Made by a program: the position numbers and the translations under genes. Of a stretch of 64,000 nt of DNA, positions 63,995-64,000 are shown one piece after another. Each line of letters starts with the position of its first letter. Position 1 is the first letter of the stretch. The stretch comes from Candidatus Poribacteria bacterium (lineage in GTDB: Bacteria; Poribacteria; WGA-4E; WGA-3G). The notes below the pieces were generated by a model. The model was not told where the DNA came from and searched no databases. It was given only the letters and a program-made list of their open reading frames with translations. Location: assembly GCA_003635185.1 (NCBI GenBank), contig PYJA01000032.1, positions 32,754 to 96,753 on the forward strand. Direction: 5' to 3'.

Positions 63995-64000
63995 AACTTT

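Overview
The window is about 64 kb of a bacterial chromosome of moderate GC. It has complete housekeeping genes (aroA, aroE, mutS, recG, recN, NAD kinase, pyruvate phosphate dikinase, a ZapA-like gene) and a very high load of short palindromic and inverted-repeat elements between genes. Several features fit a Candidatus Poribacteria-like or similar uncultivated sponge/marine lineage: many Uma2 (DUF820) proteins, a 14-repeat WD40 protein, Gfo/Idh/MocA and sugar-phosphate isomerase genes, DUF362, a bacterial STT3, and many restriction and PIN-toxin genes. This assignment is inference from gene content; no rRNA or tRNA was found. No CRISPR array or intact transposase was seen.

Layout. 1-5.4 kb (+): two paralogous proteins of unknown family flank a GspC/PilP-like membrane protein and an STT3-type oligosaccharyltransferase. 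5.4-7.9 kb (+): a DHDPS/NAL-family aldolase and aroA. 8.0-11.4 kb: a decayed DUF433/DUF5615 toxin-antitoxin pair around a nuclease-like gene, then a minus-strand operon of a GHKL ATPase, a STAS-like (DUF4325) protein and a PIN protein. 11.4-14.5 kb (-): a single-chain Type ISP-like restriction-modification enzyme. 15.3-17.8 kb (-): a cupin and three tandem Uma2 genes. 17.9-20.6 kb (-): ppdK. 20.6-21.1 kb: a non-coding segment with IS200/IS605-like end hairpins and a pseudoknotted fold. 21.1-24.2 kb: WD40 protein and nucleoside hydrolase. 24.2-32.0 kb (-): a Type III restriction-modification locus in the order coiled-coil protein, mod, DUF3800, XRE-ImmA/IrrE, PIN (DUF4411), res, with an extra promoter and a putative small RNA inside it.

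32.2-36.3 kb (+): recG and a FAD-dependent amine/amino-acid oxidase. 36.3-41.2 kb: DUF362 protein, solute-binding lipoprotein, repeat clusters and an ISAs1-family transposase remnant. 41.2-44.9 kb (+): a frameshifted Uma2 gene and a large VWA membrane protein. 45.4-48.2 kb: sugar-phosphate isomerase, a MagIII-like HhH glycosylase and a Gfo/Idh/MocA oxidoreductase. 48.3-62.8 kb, all minus: mutS, zapA-like, aroE, a PD40 propeller protein, a fused indolepyruvate:ferredoxin oxidoreductase, a Type II restriction-modification pair, recN, nadK and a DUF368 lipid-carrier translocase. 62.8-64 kb: two head-to-tail inverted-repeat elements, then a promoter and a 42-residue membrane peptide.

How it works together. 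Three restriction-modification systems of different types, at least two PIN-toxin modules and several Uma2 genes are spread among DNA repair genes (mutS, recG, recN, HhH glycosylase). At least six repeat families (called A-F here) fill most gaps and sometimes sit inside genes in frame. Good -35/-10 pairs with 17-base spacers (TTGACA / TATACT type) can be seen before several genes.
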